Source of the DNA: Rhodoblastus acidophilus
GTDB lineage: Bacteria; Pseudomonadota; Alphaproteobacteria; Rhizobiales; Beijerinckiaceae
Assembly: GCF_900187365.1 (NCBI RefSeq)
Contig: NZ_FYDG01000006.1
Location: 62,001 to 126,000 of the forward strand
DNA length: 64,000 bases
Direction of reading: 5' to 3'
Below are positions 43,058 through 51,714 of the stretch, piece after piece (position 1 is the first letter of the stretch; each line of letters opens with the position of its first letter). The notes beneath the pieces were generated by a model. That model was not told the DNA's origin. It worked only from the letters and a program-made list of their open reading frames with translations, and did no database searches. The translations under genes and the position numbers were made by a program.

Positions 43058-44994
43058 GCCGGCGCCTTTTCGTTGGGCGCGACGGCGACTTCAAGGTTCC
43101 GGCGGGCGGCGAAGCCGATGACGGCCGTCAATGCGGCGAGGGCGGCGGCGATCGCCAGCCAATCGATGCGCCAGACCATGGCGAAGCCGAAGAAGGTGGC
43201 GGCCGCCGCGAGCGCGACGCCGATGGCGCTGTTGCGCGGCATGTGAAACGGCTTGTCGTCGAGCCACAGCGGCGTTTCCTTCCGCGCCCCGGTCTTGCGC
43301 GCCCACAGTTCGTCGAGGCAGGCGACCACGGGCAGGCGGTCGAAATTCCAGGCGGGCGGCGGCGAGGACGCCGCCCATTCGAGCGTGCGCGCGTCCCAGG
43401 GATCGTCGCCCGCGCGCAAGGCCGCGCGGCGCCGGATGCTGACGTAAAGTTGGGCGAGCATGAGCAGGATTCCCGCGAAAATCACCAGCGCGCCGACGGC
43501 GGCGACAAGCGTCCATGGCCCCCATTGCGGCATGTACGCGACATTGAGGCGGCGCGTCATGCCCATCAGGCCGAGGGCGTAAAGCGGCATGAAGGCGAGG
43601 TAGAATCCGACGACCCAGCACCAGAACGCGGCCTTGCCGAGCCTTTCGTCCAGCATGAAGCCGAACGCCTTGGGGAACCAGTAGTTCACGCCCGCGAACA
43701 CGCCGAACAGCACGCCGCCGATGATGACATTGTGGAAATGCGCCACCAGAAACTGGCTGTTGTGGACGACGAAATCCACCGGGGGAATCGCCAGCAGCAC
43801 GCCGGTCATGCCGCCGATCACGAAAGTGGACATGAAGGCGAGCGACCATAGCATGGGCACGGAAAACTCCACCTTGCCGCCATACATGGTGAACAGCCAG
43901 TTGAAGACTTTCACCCCGGTCGGCACGGCGATGATCATGCTCAACACCCCGAACACGGCGTTGATATTGGCGCCGGCGCCCATGGTGAAGAAATGATGCA
44001 GCCAGACCATGAAGGACAGCACGCAAATGGCCATGGTGGCGGCCACCATGGAGCGGTAGCCGAACAGCGGCTTGCGCGAAAACGTCGGCACGACTTCGGA
44101 GAAAATGCCGAAACAGGGCAGGATGAGGATGTATACCTCCGGGTGGCCCCAGGCCCACACCAGATTGACGAACATCATCGGGTTGCCGCCGGCGTCGTTG
44201 GTGAAGAAATGGAAGCCGGCCATGCGGTCGAGCGTGAGCATGGCGATGGTGGCGGTGAGGATTGGGAAGGCGGCGACGATCAGCAGGTTGGCGGCCAGCG
44301 CCGTCCAGCAGAACATGGGCATGCGGGTGTAGCGCATGCCCCTGGCGCGCGTTTTCAAGATGGTGGCGAGCAGATTGACGCCGGACATCAGCGTGCCCAC
44401 GCCGGCGATTTGCAACGACCACGCCCAGTAGTCCACGCCGACGTCGGGCGAATAGGTCGTCTCGGACAGCGGCGGGTAGGGCAGCCATCCCGCCCGCTCG
44501 AAATTGCCGATTCCCAGCGAAAGGTTCACCAGCAGCGCGCCGGCGGCGGTCAGCCAGAAGCTGACGGAATTGAGCACGGGAAAGGCGACGTCGCGCCCGC
44601 CGAGCTGCAGCGGCGTGACGAAATTCATCAGGCCGACGACGAAGGGCATGGCGACGAAGAAAATCATGATCACGCCATGGGCGGAAAAGATCTGGTTGTA
44701 ATGGTCCGGCGGCAGATAGCCGGAGCCGCCGCCCACCGTCAGCGCCAGATGGGTGCGCATCATCAGCGCATCGGAAAAGCCGCGCAGCAGCATCACCAAG
44801 CCTAGCGCGCAATACATGATTCCAATGCGCTTGTGATCGACGCTGGTGATCCATTCGCGCCACAGATAGGGCCACGCGCCGCGCCATGTGAGCCAGGCGA
44901 GCGTGGCCAACACCACGGCCAGCACCGCCAGCGCGGCGCCGAGCGCGATGGGTTCGCCCGTGGGAATGGCGGCAAGGGTCAGGCGGCCAAACAT
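43054..44994 (-). CDS. cyoB: Cytochrome o ubiquinol oxidase subunit I
   Basis: CyoB holds the low-spin heme, the high-spin heme and CuB, and pumps protons while reducing oxygen to water. The 646-residue protein shows S-A-H-G-V-I-M (heme ligand), [11 protein letters not shown] (CuB histidine, cross-linked tyrosine and the D-channel glutamate), [15 protein letters not shown] (K-channel lysine) and A-H-F-H-N-V. D in G-G-R-D-V-A-F-P is the D-channel entry residue. The ATG at 44994 overlaps the cyoA stop by one base. Confidence 0.96.
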   Translation of the reverse strand: MFGRLTLAAIPTGEPIALGAALAVLAVVLATLAWLTWRGAWPYLWREWITSVDHKRIGIMYCALGLVMLLRGFSDALMMRTHLALTVGGGSGYLPPDHYNQIFSAHGVIMIFFVAMPFVVGLMNFVTPLQLGGRDVAFPVLNSVSFWLTAAGALLVNLSLGIGNFERAGWLPYPPLSETTYSPDVGVDYWAWSLQIAGVGTLMSGVNLLATILKTRARGMRYTRMPMFCWTALAANLLIVAAFPILTATIAMLTLDRMAGFHFFTNDAGGNPMMFVNLVWAWGHPEVYILILPCFGIFSEVVPTFSRKPLFGYRSMVAATMAICVLSFMVWLHHFFTMGAGANINAVFGVLSMIIAVPTGVKVFNWLFTMYGGKVEFSVPMLWSLAFMSTFVIGGMTGVLLAIPPVDFVVHNSQFLVAHFHNVIIGGVLFGVFAGVNYWFPKAFGFMLDERLGKAAFWCWVVGFYLAFMPLYALGLMGMTRRLNVAYMPQWGPWTLVAAVGALVIFAGILLMLAQLYVSIRRRAALRAGDDPWDARTLEWAASSPPPAWNFDRLPVVACLDELWARKTGARKETPLWLDDKPFHMPRNSAIGVALAAAATFFGFAMVWRIDWLAIAAALAALTAVIGFAARRNLEVAVAPNEKAPA

Positions 44995-45929
44995 CACGTT
45001 CCCTTCCCGGCGCTGGCGTCTTGCGTCGCGCGTCGCGGCGCCGGCGCGCAAGCTGCGGCGTTTTCCGGCGTCGGCGCCGTGCGCGCGACGATGGCGTCGA
45101 ACAGCTTCGACTCGACCGCGCCAAATACGCGGGGACTTTCGGGGGCGGGCTTCAGCAGGGCGCCATAGGCGTCGCGGTCGAGTTTGTCGGGGTTTCGCCG
45201 CGCCTGGGCGATCCAGGCCGCGAAGTCATCCGCGGACATGGCGCGGGCGGTGAAACGCATGTCGGTGAAATGCGCGCCGCTCAATTGCGCGGACAGGCCG
45301 AGGTAATCGCCGGGCTCGTGCGCGAGCAGGTTGAGGCGCGTCTCCATCGCGCCCATGGCGTAAATCTGCGAGCCGAGATTGGGGATGAAGAACGAGTTCA
45401 TCACGGTCGCCGAGGTCAGGCGGAAATGGATCGGCGTGTCGATGGGCAGGGCAAGTTCGTTGATGCTGGCGACGCCAGCCTCGGGGTAGAGGAACAGCCA
45501 TTTCCAGTCGAGCGCGACCACCTGCACATCCAGCGGCTTGGCCTCCGCCGCAATCGCCACGCGCGGGTCGAGCCGGTTCGAGCCGACGACGGCGAGCGCG
45601 CCAAGAAAGAAGACGGTGAGCGCCGGGACCGACCAGACCACAAGCTCGATCTTGCCGGAATAATGCCAGTCCGGCAGGTAGAACGTCCCGCGGCCGCCCT
45701 TCCTGAACCAGTAAGCGACGACGAAAACCGCGGCGATCACCGGCGCGCCGATGGCCGTCATGATGGCGAGGGCGTTGTAGAACAGCAGCGTCTCGTTGGC
45801 CGCGATCGGGCCTTTGGGGTCGAGCGTGATGTAGTCGCACCCCGAAAGCAGCGCGCAGGCGAGCGCCGCTCGCGCAAGGCGGGAGGACGCCGGGCGGATC
45901 CGCCGCGAATGGATTGGCGACAACGTCAT
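44994..45929 (-). CDS. cyoA: Cytochrome o ubiquinol oxidase subunit II (lipoprotein)
   Basis: This 311-residue subunit II has a lipobox L-L-S-G-C with Cys31, two transmembrane helices and a C-terminal cupredoxin-like domain without CuA ligands, as in quinol oxidases ([21 protein letters not shown]). I chose the ATG at 45929, which opens the lipoprotein signal. An in-frame ATG at 46013 would lie upstream of an EcfG-like promoter at 45979-46003, so it is less likely. This promoter suggests that cyoABCD responds to general stress. Confidence 0.93.
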   Translation of the reverse strand: MTLSPIHSRRIRPASSRLARAALACALLSGCDYITLDPKGPIAANETLLFYNALAIMTAIGAPVIAAVFVVAYWFRKGGRGTFYLPDWHYSGKIELVVWSVPALTVFFLGALAVVGSNRLDPRVAIAAEAKPLDVQVVALDWKWLFLYPEAGVASINELALPIDTPIHFRLTSATVMNSFFIPNLGSQIYAMGAMETRLNLLAHEPGDYLGLSAQLSGAHFTDMRFTARAMSADDFAAWIAQARRNPDKLDRDAYGALLKPAPESPRVFGAVESKLFDAIVARTAPTPENAAACAPAPRRATQDASAGKGT

Positions 45930-45978
45930 GTCAAACGACCGCAAGGAAAATGCGGAGCCATCCGGCTCCTGCGGGGTC

Positions 45979-46003
45979 AACCCGGTTCGCCGGAACGGGT
46001 TCC
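45979..46003 (-). promoter_or_regulatory. EcfG-like promoter of cyoABCD
   Basis: On the minus strand GGAAC (complement of 45999-46003), 16 bases, GGTT (complement of 45979-45982), 49 bases before the ATG at 45929. Confidence 0.5.
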
Positions 46004-46025
46004 GCTGCGACATCGGGAGGGGGCG

Positions 46026-46050
46026 GGAACGAATGGGCGCTCAGGCTGTT
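46026..46050 (+). promoter_or_regulatory. Possible EcfG-like promoter of the AI-2E family gene
   Basis: GGAAC (46026-46030), 16 bases, TGTT (46047-46050), 30 bases before the ATG at 46081. It is back to back with the cyoA site. Confidence 0.45.
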
Positions 46051-46080
46051 CCGCAAAAGCGCAGCCCGTGAGGAAAACCC

Positions 46081-47145
46081 ATGCTCGATCACCCGGACAA
46101 ACCCCGCATCGACGCCGATGCGGACGATGGACTAGCGCGGCTCAGCCAATACGCGGCGATCGGGCTGTTCGCGCTGTCGGCTCTGGCCGTGTTGAAACTG
46201 GCGGCGGATGTGATGGTGCCGATTTTCGCGGCGATTCTGATCGGTTCGGTGCTCGCGCAGGTGGCGGAGCGGCTGTCGGGCCTGGGACTGCCGAGTCCGG
46301 CCGCGAATTTTCTCGTGGTGGTCGGCGCCATTGCGGTGGGGCTGTTGCTGATCGCGGGGCTGATCGAACCTTTTTCCGGGCTGTTGGCGCGGGCGCCGGA
46401 GATGGCGCGCGCCGTGACCGCGCTGGCCGATCCGCTGGCGCAGCGCTGGAGCCATCTGCAGAACGAGTTGGGGCAGGCGCAGGCGCAGGCGGGGGCGGCC
46501 AGTCCGGGAATCGGCGACGCCATGTCCTGGGCGACAAGCTTTCTCGGCCGTCTCACGCCCGCGCTGGAGCAAATGCTGATCTTCTTTCCCTGCCTCGTCT
46601 TTTTCGTGGCCGGCCGGCAGGCGATGCGCGCCCAGATGGTGCTGGCCATGCCCGAACGGTCCAGTCGGCTTTCGACGCTGCGGGGGATCGTCGCGGTGGA
46701 GCGGGCGCTTGCGCACTATTTCGCGACGACGGCGATGGTTTATGCGGCTATCGGCGTCATCACCGGAATCATCGCGGCGGGATTCGGCCTGGCGCAGCCG
46801 CTGCTCTGGGCGGCCATGACCTTCGCCGCCGCTTATATCCCCTATCTCGGGGTCGCGCTCATCACGCTGGCGCTCGCGGTCGGCGGCCTGCTGACCCATT
46901 CGCACAGCCTGTTCGCCCTGGCGCCGGCGGCGCTCTATCTCGGGGTCCACTTGTTCGGCGAAATGGCGATCATTCCCACCCTGCTGGGGCGGCGCTACGA
47001 GATCAACCCGTTCGTGATCTTCCTGTCGATCGTGTTCTGGAGCTGGATGTGGGGCCCCGTCGGCGCGATTCTGGCGGTGCCCCTGTTGTTGACGGCGCAA
47101 ACCCTGCTGGATGCGACGGCGGAACCGGAAAAGCCCTTGCCTTAG
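46081..47145 (+). CDS. AI-2E family transporter
   Basis: This 354-residue polytopic protein of the AI-2E/PerM/DUF20 family has about eight helices and a large loop around residues 100-160. The C-terminal G-R-R-Y-E-I-N-P-F-V-I-F-L-S-I-V-F-W-S-W-M-W-G-P motif (positions about 304-327) is the family signature. Family roles range from autoinducer export to sodium-proton exchange; the substrate here is unknown. The stop overlaps the convergent holin-like gene by four bases. Confidence 0.9.
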   Translation: MLDHPDKPRIDADADDGLARLSQYAAIGLFALSALAVLKLAADVMVPIFAAILIGSVLAQVAERLSGLGLPSPAANFLVVVGAIAVGLLLIAGLIEPFSGLLARAPEMARAVTALADPLAQRWSHLQNELGQAQAQAGAASPGIGDAMSWATSFLGRLTPALEQMLIFFPCLVFFVAGRQAMRAQMVLAMPERSSRLSTLRGIVAVERALAHYFATTAMVYAAIGVITGIIAAGFGLAQPLLWAAMTFAAAYIPYLGVALITLALAVGGLLTHSHSLFALAPAALYLGVHLFGEMAIIPTLLGRRYEINPFVIFLSIVFWSWMWGPVGAILAVPLLLTAQTLLDATAEPEKPLP

Positions 47146-47546
47146 GCCTGTCCCCGGTCCCGGCCGCGCAGGGCGAAATAGGTCGCCGCCGCCGTGGAGA
47201 GGAGGCCGACCAGACGCGCGTTGCGCAGGCCGAATCGCACCGCGTGCGGCGCCAGCGCGACGAGGGCGCTGGCGCCCGCCGCCGCCCGCAGGCGCTGCGC
47301 GCCCCCGGCGATCAGGGCGCGGCCGATCAAGGCCGCGATCAGCGCCAGGGCGATCGCTCCGCCAGCCACCGCCAGCGCCGCAAGCCGGGGAGAAAGATGA
47401 TCGAGCAGGGCGATATAGCCGGCGCCGGCGAGGAAACCCATGCTGACAAGCAGCGCGAGCAGGGCGACCATAGCGAAGCCGGCCCCGAGCGCGATGGAGC
47501 GCGCCGCGCGCGCCGGCGCGGATGGGGCGCGTGCGCCGTCGGTCAT
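47142..47546 (-). CDS. Phage-holin-III/DUF1469-like membrane protein
   Basis: This 134-residue protein has two close hydrophobic helices (about residues 22-46 and 56-80) separated by a short loop, and a basic C-terminal helix, as in the DUF1469/holin superfamily III group often found beside DUF883 genes. It shares one base (TGATG) with the DUF883 stop upstream, so the two are coupled. Together they probably form a membrane stress pair. Start at 47546; a longer frame lies inside the upstream gene. Confidence 0.78.
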   Translation of the reverse strand: MTDGARAPSAPARAARSIALGAGFAMVALLALLVSMGFLAGAGYIALLDHLSPRLAALAVAGGAIALALIAALIGRALIAGGAQRLRAAAGASALVALAPHAVRFGLRNARLVGLLSTAAATYFALRGRDRGQA

Positions 47547-47845
47547 CAGCGGCGTCCTCCGCGCGACGACCATTGCGCGAACAGGAAGCCGACGCCGGCG
47601 GCGGCGGCTAGGGCCAGCATGGGATTCGCGCTCACCGAGCGCGACAGCGAGGCGATGACATAGTCGCGCATTTCATTGGCGAGATCTGCGAAGTGTTCGC
47701 CCGTCTCTTTGGCGGCCTCGGCGACATCCTCCCGCCGCGCTTTCGCGTCGTCGGCGACCTCGGCGACAAATGGGGGCGCGGCGGCGGCGGCCTGATTGAG
47801 ATCGGCTTCGCCTTCGCCTTTTTCGGAATCGGGAGTGAAAGACAT
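47546..47845 (-). CDS. DUF883-like membrane-anchored protein
   Basis: This 99-residue protein has an amphipathic Ala/Asp/Glu-rich helix followed by a C-terminal anchor (S-A-N-P-M-L-A-L-A-A-A-A-G-V-G-F-L-F-A). It closely resembles the protein at 10725 in layout and C-terminal sequence and differs in the charged part. A perfect EcfG-type promoter lies 35 bases upstream of the ATG at 47845. It is probably a stress-induced membrane-associated protein. Confidence 0.83.
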   Translation of the reverse strand: MSFTPDSEKGEGEADLNQAAAAAPPFVAEVADDAKARREDVAEAAKETGEHFADLANEMRDYVIASLSRSVSANPMLALAAAAGVGFLFAQWSSRGGRR

Positions 47846-47879
47846 GAGCGGTCTCTTGGTTACGGGAAACATGTTCGGC

Positions 47880-47904
47880 AACGTCGCCAGGAATTGTTTG
47901 TTCC
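47880..47904 (-). promoter_or_regulatory. EcfG-type promoter of the second DUF883 operon
   Basis: On the minus strand GGAAC (complement of 47900-47904), 16 bases, CGTT (complement of 47880-47883), an exact match. Confidence 0.8.
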
Positions 47905-47952
47905 GCACGCGCGCGACCGTTGCTGGGGCTAGGCATTTTTTCGTAAGGTCAG

Positions 47953-47978
47953 GGAACCCGGACTGCGGCCAAGATGTT
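47953..47978 (+). promoter_or_regulatory. EcfG-like promoter of the second phyR
   Basis: GGAAC (47953-47957), 17 bases, TGTT (47975-47978), ending 33 bases before the ATG at 48012. Confidence 0.5.
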
Positions 47979-48011
47979 ATAAGGAACGGTCAGCCGGACT
48001 GGAGTTTTTGA

Positions 48012-48812
48012 ATGTCTCTTTCCGCACTTGTTGGGCCGCAGTTGCCGTTCCTGCGCCGTTATGCGCGCGCGCTCAGCGGCAGCCAGGCGAGCGGCGACGC
48101 CTATGTCGTCGCAATGTTGGAAGCTCTGGTCGAGGATCCGACGCTTTTCGACAGCGATTGCGAGTCGCGCGTGGCGACTTACCGCGCCTTTTCTCGCATC
48201 TGGAACGCCTTGCCGCTCAACGCCGTCACGCGCGGGCGCGAGCCGGGCACGCCGGCGGAGCGTCGCGTCGAAGGCATCACGCCGCTGCCGCGCCAGGCGT
48301 TCCTGCTCACCGCCGTGGAAGGGTTCACCTCCGAACAGGCGGCGCAGGTGCTGGAGCGCAGTCCGGAGGCGGTGTCCCGTCTGATCGAGGCCGCGGGCCG
48401 GGAGATCAGCGAGCAGGTGGCGACCAGCGTGCTGATCATCGAGGATGAACCCATCATCGCGATGGACCTCGAAAGCATCGTGAAGGGGTTGGGGCACCAA
48501 CTCGCAGGCAATGCGCGCACCCGCGCCGAGGCGGTGGAAATGGCCGGCCGGCTGCGGCCGGGCCTGGTTCTCGCCGATATCCGCCTCGCCGACGGCAGTT
48601 CGGGTCTTGACGCCGTGCAGGACATTTTGAAGTCCTTCGCCGTGCCGGTCATTTTCATCACGGCTTATCCCGAGACCCTGCTCACGGGCCAGCGGCCGGA
48701 GCCGACCTTCCTGATCGCCAAGCCTTTCGAGGAAGACATGGTGCGGGCGGTGGTCAGCCAGGCCTTGTTCTTCGACGCCAAGGCGGGGCGAGAGCCGGCC
48801 ACCGCCGCCTGA
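48012..48812 (+). CDS. phyR: Second PhyR anti-anti-sigma response regulator
   Basis: This 266-residue paralogue of the protein at 12056 has the same sigma-mimic plus receiver layout. The acids are E144-D145, the phospho-acceptor D189 in L-A-D-I-R-L-A-D-G and the lysine in L-I-A-K-P-F. Most differences lie in the linker near residues 68-86, which is longer here. No second nepR or ecfG lies beside it, so it must act on the NepR at 11687 or on others elsewhere. An HWE kinase follows after 30 bases. GGAG-like site upstream. Confidence 0.95.
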   Translation: MSLSALVGPQLPFLRRYARALSGSQASGDAYVVAMLEALVEDPTLFDSDCESRVATYRAFSRIWNALPLNAVTRGREPGTPAERRVEGITPLPRQAFLLTAVEGFTSEQAAQVLERSPEAVSRLIEAAGREISEQVATSVLIIEDEPIIAMDLESIVKGLGHQLAGNARTRAEAVEMAGRLRPGLVLADIRLADGSSGLDAVQDILKSFAVPVIFITAYPETLLTGQRPEPTFLIAKPFEEDMVRAVVSQALFFDAKAGREPATAA

Positions 48813-48842
48813 TCGCCCCGCGCTCAAGGAGAAACCGGGCGG

Positions 48843-50162
48843 GTGGCCATGCGATTCGTTTCGGACGTCGCCGTCGGGATCGCGTGCGTCTCGGCAGGCT
48901 CGGCCGTGTTCGTCTACCTGTTGCGTCGTTCCGCGCTGGTCGAGGACGCTCGCCGCGCCGGGTGGTTCGCCATTGTCGGGCTGTTCTGCTTTGGCCTGGC
49001 CTGTTTCCTCGACGCGTTCACGCTCTACGCCCCCGCGACGCCGCTGACCGAGAGTCTGGAAATTGTCTCGGTCAGCGTGGCGCTGACGCTGTCGCTCGCC
49101 TGTTGGGGGCTGATTCCCGGCCTTGTCGCCATTCCCTCGCCGCGCGACCTGCTGCGGAAGAACGCCCGGCTGGAGCGGGCGGTCATCGAGCGCACCCGCG
49201 CGCTGGATGAAGCCAACCAGCGTTTCATTCATGCGCTGAAGACAACGCGCGTCAGCATGGCGCAGCAGGACCTCAATCTGCGCTACCAATGGGTCCACAA
49301 TTTGCCGAAAGGGCTGGACGCCCATCCTTTTGTCGGCGCGCTGCCCGGCGACGTGTTTCCGGCGGCGGCGCAGGAGAACGTGCGCGCGGCCGGCCTGCGG
49401 GCGCTGGCGGAAAAAAGGCTGGTCCATAACGAGCTGGTGGTCGAACTTGACGGCGAGACCCGCTATTTCGACCAGTCGATCGAGCCGCTCTGGCGGGACG
49501 GCGAGGTCGTCGGCCTGTTGACGACGGCGATCGACGCCACCGAGCACCGGCGACGGCAGGACGAACTGACGCTGCTCCTCCGCGAACTCACGCACCGCAC
49601 CAAGAACGTGCTGGCGGTGATCCAGGGCATCGCGCGGCAATCGAGCCGCTCCGCCACCGACGTCCAGGACTTCGTACGCTGCTTTAACGGCCGCATTCGC
49701 GCGCTGGCGCTGACGCACGAACTTCTGGTCGAGACGCAATGGCGCGGCGTCGATTTGCAGCGATTGCTCACGGCGGTCTGGGGCGCCGCCGCGCCGACGG
49801 GGACCGGCGGCGGTTTGGTGCTGCGCGGCCCTGCCTGCGTGCTCGGTTCGGAATGCGCGCAATATGTCGCGCTGGCGATCCACGAAATGGCGGTCAACGC
49901 GCTCACGCATCTTGAGGGGGACGGTCCCCCGGTCGTGCTGGTGAACTGGTCGGCGGTGGCGGCGGACGGATTCGACGGCGTCGAATTGTCCTGGCGCGAA
50001 AAGGGTTCGGCGCCTTTCGCGCCGGCGTGCGAATTCGCGCGCGCGCTGGTGGAGGACCTGCTGCCGCGCGCGGTGGAGGGCCGCTCCCGCATCGCGCACG
50101 ACGGCGATGGCCTGCTGTGGACCTTGCGCATTGACGGCAAGCAGATCAGGCTTCCGGCCTGA
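48843..50162 (+). CDS. Membrane HWE-family histidine kinase, likely PhyR partner
   Basis: This 439-residue protein has three N-terminal helices (about residues 8-28, 40-62 and 75-96) resembling the ethylene-receptor-type sensor, followed by a PAS-like domain (about 125-235) and HWE kinase. The dimerisation motif is L-L-R-E-L-T-H-R-T-K-N-V-L and the N-box is E-M-A-V-N-A. In the plant receptor the second helix carries C-G-x-T-H copper ligands; here the equivalent reads F-G-L-A-C. Start is a GTG at 48843 after AAGGAG; ATG at 48849 is the alternative. It probably phosphorylates the adjacent PhyR. Confidence 0.87.
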   Translation: MAMRFVSDVAVGIACVSAGSAVFVYLLRRSALVEDARRAGWFAIVGLFCFGLACFLDAFTLYAPATPLTESLEIVSVSVALTLSLACWGLIPGLVAIPSPRDLLRKNARLERAVIERTRALDEANQRFIHALKTTRVSMAQQDLNLRYQWVHNLPKGLDAHPFVGALPGDVFPAAAQENVRAAGLRALAEKRLVHNELVVELDGETRYFDQSIEPLWRDGEVVGLLTTAIDATEHRRRQDELTLLLRELTHRTKNVLAVIQGIARQSSRSATDVQDFVRCFNGRIRALALTHELLVETQWRGVDLQRLLTAVWGAAAPTGTGGGLVLRGPACVLGSECAQYVALAIHEMAVNALTHLEGDGPPVVLVNWSAVAADGFDGVELSWREKGSAPFAPACEFARALVEDLLPRAVEGRSRIAHDGDGLLWTLRIDGKQIRLPA

Positions 50163-50188
50163 CCCCGGCTGCGGCGGCCCGCGCCCTG

Positions 50189-51295
50189 TTAAGCGGCGAC
50201 CGGCGCGGTGTCGGCCTGCTGCGCGCGGATCAGGCGGTGGATGAAATCGAGCTTTTCCACAATGACGCGCGACAGCACGAATGGATAGGCGTCCTGCTGG
50301 CCGAGCGAACGCGTCAGGCTGTTCAGCGCCACCGAAACCGGCGTCCAGGCCGCGACGATCTCATCGAAATCGGCCACGCGATAGGCGTCGAAGGCGACAT
50401 CCGTCTTCAGCGCGTCGTCGTGAACCGCCCGCGCATCGATCTTCAGGCCCAGGACGTGGGCGGTCTCCAGCGTATCGACGATATGAATGTGGTGCGCGAA
50501 CGTTTCGGCGAAATCCTCCCACGGATGTGTGGTGGCGTAGGCGCTGATGAAGGAGCCCGGCCATTCCGGCGGCGCGCCCTCCGCGTGGTGACGCCGCAGC
50601 GCCGCGCCGTAATCCTCGCGCTCGTCGCCGAACAGATTGCGGAACTCGTTCAGCATCTGGCCGTCGCGCACCAGAATGTCCCAATAATAATGCCCGATCT
50701 CGTGGCGGAAATGGCCCAGCAGGGTGCGATAGGGCTCGCCCATGCCGACACGGCGCCGTTCGCGCTCGTCGTCGTCGGCCTCGGCGATATTGATGGTGAT
50801 GCGGCCGGCGTCATGGCCGGTGTAGATGCGTTGCACGCCGGAGTCGGTCTGCACGTCGGCGATCAGGTCGAACACCAGCGGTTCGCTCACCCCGTCGGCG
50901 AGGGTCGGCGTCGGCAGGCGCCAGCGGATCAGCGAATAAAACAGATGCTGCTTGGCTTGCTCGAGGCGCTGCCAGCGCGCAAGATTGCCTTCGATCGACA
51001 GATCGGGCGCGAGTTGGTTGTGGCGGCACGAGCGGCAGAACATTTGCTCGTCCTCGACGGAAATCAGCCAGTTGCACACGCCATGGTCGGCGTTGGCGCA
51101 AAAGTGGAATCTCGGCCCGGCGAACGCCTGCCATTGCTTTCGCCCGTCGCCTTGCGCGGCGTCGGTTTCGACCGGTTCAAGAGCGAACATCGCGTCATGG
51201 TCGGGCGAATAGCCCAGTTTCGCCCCGCAGGAGAGGCAACTTGAATTGCGGAAAAACACCGTTGATCCGCACGATTGGCATTGGAACTGTTTCAT
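50189..51295 (-). CDS. Zinc-ribbon metallopeptidase-like protein (DUF2248/COG4307-like)
   Basis: This 368-residue protein has an N-terminal zinc ribbon (C6, C9, C20, C23), a further cysteine set (C66, C74, C87, C90), and a zincin motif H198-E-I-G-H202 with a downstream W-E-D-F-A-E-T-F-A-H-H that may give the third ligand. The family is annotated as putative zinc metallopeptidase with no known substrate. A weak stress-promoter-like sequence (GGAAC-N16-CATT, minus strand, 51331-51355) lies upstream. It converges on the kinase gene. Confidence 0.85.
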   Translation of the reverse strand: MKQFQCQSCGSTVFFRNSSCLSCGAKLGYSPDHDAMFALEPVETDAAQGDGRKQWQAFAGPRFHFCANADHGVCNWLISVEDEQMFCRSCRHNQLAPDLSIEGNLARWQRLEQAKQHLFYSLIRWRLPTPTLADGVSEPLVFDLIADVQTDSGVQRIYTGHDAGRITINIAEADDDERERRRVGMGEPYRTLLGHFRHEIGHYYWDILVRDGQMLNEFRNLFGDEREDYGAALRRHHAEGAPPEWPGSFISAYATTHPWEDFAETFAHHIHIVDTLETAHVLGLKIDARAVHDDALKTDVAFDAYRVADFDEIVAAWTPVSVALNSLTRSLGQQDAYPFVLSRVIVEKLDFIHRLIRAQQADTAPVAA

Positions 51296-51437
51296 TTCTC
51301 TCCGAGGCTCAGCCGTGACAGCGCTTCTTCAATGCCGCAGCGGGGGGAATGTTCCTCCGCTCCGGTCTTCGTGACCGGGCGCCGGCTTGACGGGCCGACG
51401 CAATGTTAACATGATGGCGACGGAGGCGAAGCGCTGC

Positions 51438-51713
51438 ATGCAAGGTGATCAGGGTTCCGGCCTCCGGCAGGGAATGGACAAGGCCGAGACGGCGACAGCA
51501 GATCCGCCGCCGGGCGAGGAATCCGCGCGGCATCCCGCCGGGTGCCCTTGCGCGCATGATTTCAGCAATCTCGCCACCACCGTGGTCAGCGCCGCCAATC
51601 TGCTGCACCGTTACGGCGACGATCCCGCGCGCGTCGCGCAGATCGCCAAGCTGCTGCGCGAAACGGGCGAACGCGCGATCGCCGCCTCGCAGCGCCTGCG
51701 GCCCCGGGATTAG
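51438..51713 (+). CDS. Small protein with isolated histidine-kinase dimerisation-like helix pair
   Basis: This 91-residue protein has a Pro-rich start and then A-H-D-F-S-N-L-A-T-T-V-V-S-A-A-N-L-L, followed by a second helix ending R-A-I-A-A-S-Q-R-L. The H-D-F-S-N-L box resembles the H-D-F-N-N-L box of HisKA kinases, but no HATPase follows. It may be a phosphotransfer or decoy element, or a coincidence. Start is uncertain: ATG 51438 follows GGAGG at 11 bases; ATG 51414 and 51474 are alternatives. The stop lies two bases from the convergent SDR stop. Confidence 0.6.
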   Translation: MQGDQGSGLRQGMDKAETATADPPPGEESARHPAGCPCAHDFSNLATTVVSAANLLHRYGDDPARVAQIAKLLRETGERAIAASQRLRPRD

Positions 51714-51714
51714 C

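Noticed and set aside
45021-47663. 880-codon plus-strand frame over cyoA and the AI-2E gene
   Set aside because: It crosses two divergent genes and both promoters, with shadow-type composition throughout.
47949-50099. 716-codon minus-strand frame across phyR2 and the kinase
   Set aside because: It runs antisense to two genes with strong family motifs; the translation shows no recognisable feature.
51331-51355. GGAAC-N16-CATT upstream of the zinc metallopeptidase-like gene
   Set aside because: One mismatch in the -10 at a position usually conserved; left as a note in that gene's entry.
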